64,000 nt of DNA, from positions 2,356,001 to 2,420,000 of the forward strand of contig NZ_CP031969.1 in NCBI RefSeq assembly GCF_003443735.1, written 5' to 3'. The notes beneath the pieces are model-generated. The model ran no database searches, was not told the DNA's origin, and worked only from the letters and a program-made list of their open reading frames with translations. The translations under genes were made by a program, and so were the position numbers. Below, piece after piece: positions 62,318 to 64,000 of the stretch (within the stretch, counting starts at the first letter, position 1; the number at the start of each line of letters is the position of its first letter). The DNA comes from Streptomyces sp. CC0208. Its GTDB lineage: Bacteria > Actinomycetota > Actinomycetes > Streptomycetales > Streptomycetaceae.

Positions 62318-64000
62318 TCACTCCCCCCGCATCCACTGTTGCATCACCGACAGCAGATGATCGGGATCGACCGGCTTGGTCACGTAGTCGGAGGCGCCCG
62401 ACTCGATCGCCTTCTCCCGGTCGCCCTTCATCGCCTTGGCGGTCAGCGCGATGATCGGGAGCCCGGCGAACTGCGGCATCCTGCGGATCGCGCTGGTCGT
62501 CGCGTATCCGTCCATCTCGGGCATCATGATGTCCATCAGGACGACCGCCACATCTTCGTGCTGTTCCAGCACCTCGATGCCCTCACGGCCGTTCTCCGCG
62601 TAGAGGACCGACAGTCCGTGCTGTTCGAGGACGCTGGTGAGCGCGAAGACGTTGCGGATGTCGTCGTCGACGATCAGCACCTTCTCCCCGCCGAACCGGA
62701 TGCCCCGGCGCGGCTGCGGCGCGGACTGGTGCTCCACCGCCGACCACTGGTCCGGCTGCCCGATCCGCTGATCAAGGGACGGCGCGGTCCTGCGACGGCG
62801 CCGGAACAGCGCCGCGGCCCCGTTCTGCGTCTCCTGGTACGACCGCACCTCGGCCGGCGTCTCGACCTCGACGCCGCCCATCCCGTTCTCCGACGTGGAC
62901 GCCACCAGGTCGCCGGCCTCCAGGGCGGGCATGGACTGCTGGTAACCCTGCGGTGGCAGTTCGCTCGGGTGCAGCGGCAAATACAGTGTGAACGTCGATC
63001 CGCGTCCCGGCTCGCTCTGCGCGTGGATCTCGCCGCCGAGCAGTTGCGCGATCTCCCGCGAGATCGACAGCCCGAGGCCCGTGCCGCCGTACTTGCGGCT
63101 CGTCGTGCCGTCGGCCTGCTTGAACGCCTCGAAGATCACCCGCATCTTGCTGGCCGCGATACCGATGCCGGTGTCGGTCACCGAGAACGCGATCAGGTCG
63201 GCGTCCGGGTCGCGCAGCGAACCGGCCTCCAGCAACTGTTCCCGGATCGCCACCGGCACATCCCGCCCGGCGGGCCGGATGACCAGCTCGACGGCCCCGG
63301 AGTCGGTGAACTTCACCGCGTTGGACAGCAGGTTCCGCAGCACCTGGAGCAGGCGCTGTTCGTCGGTGTGCAGGGTGGCGGGCAGCTCGGGCGAGACCCG
63401 TACGGACAGGTCCAGGCCCTTCTCCGCGGTCAGCGGCCGGAAGGTGGCCTCCACGTAGTCGACCAGCTGCACGAGCGCGATACGCGTCGGTGAGACGTCC
63501 ATCTTGCCCGCCTCGACCTTCGACAGGTCGAGGATGTCGTTGATCAGCTGGAGCAGGTCGGAGCCCGCGCCATGGATGGTCTCGGCGAACTCGACCTGCT
63601 TGGGGGTGAGGTTGGAGTCCGCGTTGTCGGCGAGCAGCTTGGCGAGGATCAGCAGCGAGTTCAGCGGAGTCCGCAGCTCGTGCGACATGTTGGCCAGGAA
63701 CTCGCTCTTGTACCGCATCGACACGGCCAGCTGCTCGGCGCGTTCCTCCAGGACCTGCCGCGCCTCCTCGATCTCGGTGTTCTTGACCTCGATGTCGCGG
63801 TTCTGCTGGGCCAGCAGCTCGGCCTTCTCCTCCAGCTCGGCGTTGGACGCCTGGAGGGCCTTCTGCCGGTTCTCCAACTCGGCCGACCGCTCCCGCAGTT
63901 GCTCGGTCAGCTCCTGCGACTGCTTCAGCAGTACCTCCGTCTTGGTGTTGACGGAGATGGTGTTGACGCTGGTCGCGATCATCTCGGCGATCTGGTTGAG
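62318..64000 (-). CDS. osaA: Hybrid sensor kinase OsaA (5' part outside window)
   Basis: The window holds the last 560 codons and the frame stays open at the right edge. It has a coiled-coil (RSAELENRQKALQASNAELEEKAELLAQQNRD), HisKA with phospho-His in FLANMSHELRTPLNSLL, HATPase (LLSNAVKFTDSG, VTDTGIGIAASK, GTGLGLSISREIAQLLGG) and a C-terminal receiver (VLIVDDDIRNVF, VVLMDIMMPEMDGYATT, YVTKPVDPDHLL). The missing N-terminus carries repeated HAMP domains in homologues. With OsaB it forms an osmotic-stress phosphorelay. Confidence 0.92.
   Translation of the reverse strand, partial: LNQIAEMIATSVNTISVNTKTEVLLKQSQELTEQLRERSAELENRQKALQASNAELEEKAELLAQQNRDIEVKNTEIEEARQVLEERAEQLAVSMRYKSEFLANMSHELRTPLNSLLILAKLLADNADSNLTPKQVEFAETIHGAGSDLLQLINDILDLSKVEAGKMDVSPTRIALVQLVDYVEATFRPLTAEKGLDLSVRVSPELPATLHTDEQRLLQVLRNLLSNAVKFTDSGAVELVIRPAGRDVPVAIREQLLEAGSLRDPDADLIAFSVTDTGIGIAASKMRVIFEAFKQADGTTSRKYGGTGLGLSISREIAQLLGGEIHAQSEPGRGSTFTLYLPLHPSELPPQGYQQSMPALEAGDLVASTSENGMGGVEVETPAEVRSYQETQNGAAALFRRRRRTAPSLDQRIGQPDQWSAVEHQSAPQPRRGIRFGGEKVLIVDDDIRNVFALTSVLEQHGLSVLYAENGREGIEVLEQHEDVAVVLMDIMMPEMDGYATTSAIRRMPQFAGLPIIALTAKAMKGDREKAIESGASDYVTKPVDPDHLLSVMQQWMRGE

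Overview
The window is high-GC actinobacterial DNA with strong third-position G/C bias, GTG and TTG starts, and several short convergent or 4-bp-overlapping gene pairs. Gene content and order (siderophore genes, hflX, rshA, dapF, miaA, miaB, a glutamate ABC transporter, recX/recA, lhr, nei, clgR, cinA, pgsA, rimO, rodZ-like, ftsK, osaB/osaA) match, from memory, the conserved core of a Streptomyces chromosome (roughly the SCO5748-SCO5801 interval of S. coelicolor, in reverse order). It is therefore almost certainly a Streptomyces or close relative.

Layout. Positions 1-4904 (minus strand) hold part of an NRPS-independent siderophore locus: diaminobutyrate aminotransferase, IucA/IucC synthetase and an IucB-like acetyltransferase that runs off the left edge. 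A secreted trypsin-like lipoprotein, HflX and an M1 peptidase follow. A 1.15-kb non-coding stretch (9819-10969) carries two kinds of tandem repeat. The block 10970-19669 is mostly minus strand: rshA, dapF, miaA, miaB and small conserved genes. Two small plus-strand genes lie between miaA and the dioxygenase-like gene, the second an MT0933-type antitoxin homologue. Positions 19726-25597 look like an accessory insertion: a truncated coding fragment, argG from an apparent leaderless promoter, rutA, and a PAS/GAF/PP2C phosphatase. Two two-component systems, a K+/H+ antiporter pair and a TAXI-type binding protein lead into gluABCD (33923-37338).

A FAD monooxygenase is followed by a compact regulatory unit (39136-39905): a long inverted repeat, a short cysteine-rich leader peptide, a hairpin and a cysteine dioxygenase gene. 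The recA-recX operon has an SOS box. Small membrane proteins, an AI-2E-type exporter, the Lhr helicase, an Fpg/Nei glycosylase and a leaderless SDR gene come next. The tightly packed series rimO-pgsA-cinA, then clgR, has RodZ-like and FtsK genes just upstream. The window ends with the response regulator osaB and the 3' part of the hybrid kinase osaA.

The most unusual DNA is repeat DNA and leader DNA. A composite hairpin element occurs twice, 16.5 kb apart, each time just upstream of a gene in the same orientation (29836-30110 before the TAXI gene, 46368-46695 before lhr). Other tandem arrays are a degenerate ~125-bp array, a 30-bp array, a 27-bp array in front of dapF and a 16-bp array that starts on the gluA stop codon. 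No rRNA, tRNA, CRISPR array or insertion-sequence transposase was seen. All family assignments are by reading the translated sequence; no database search was run.
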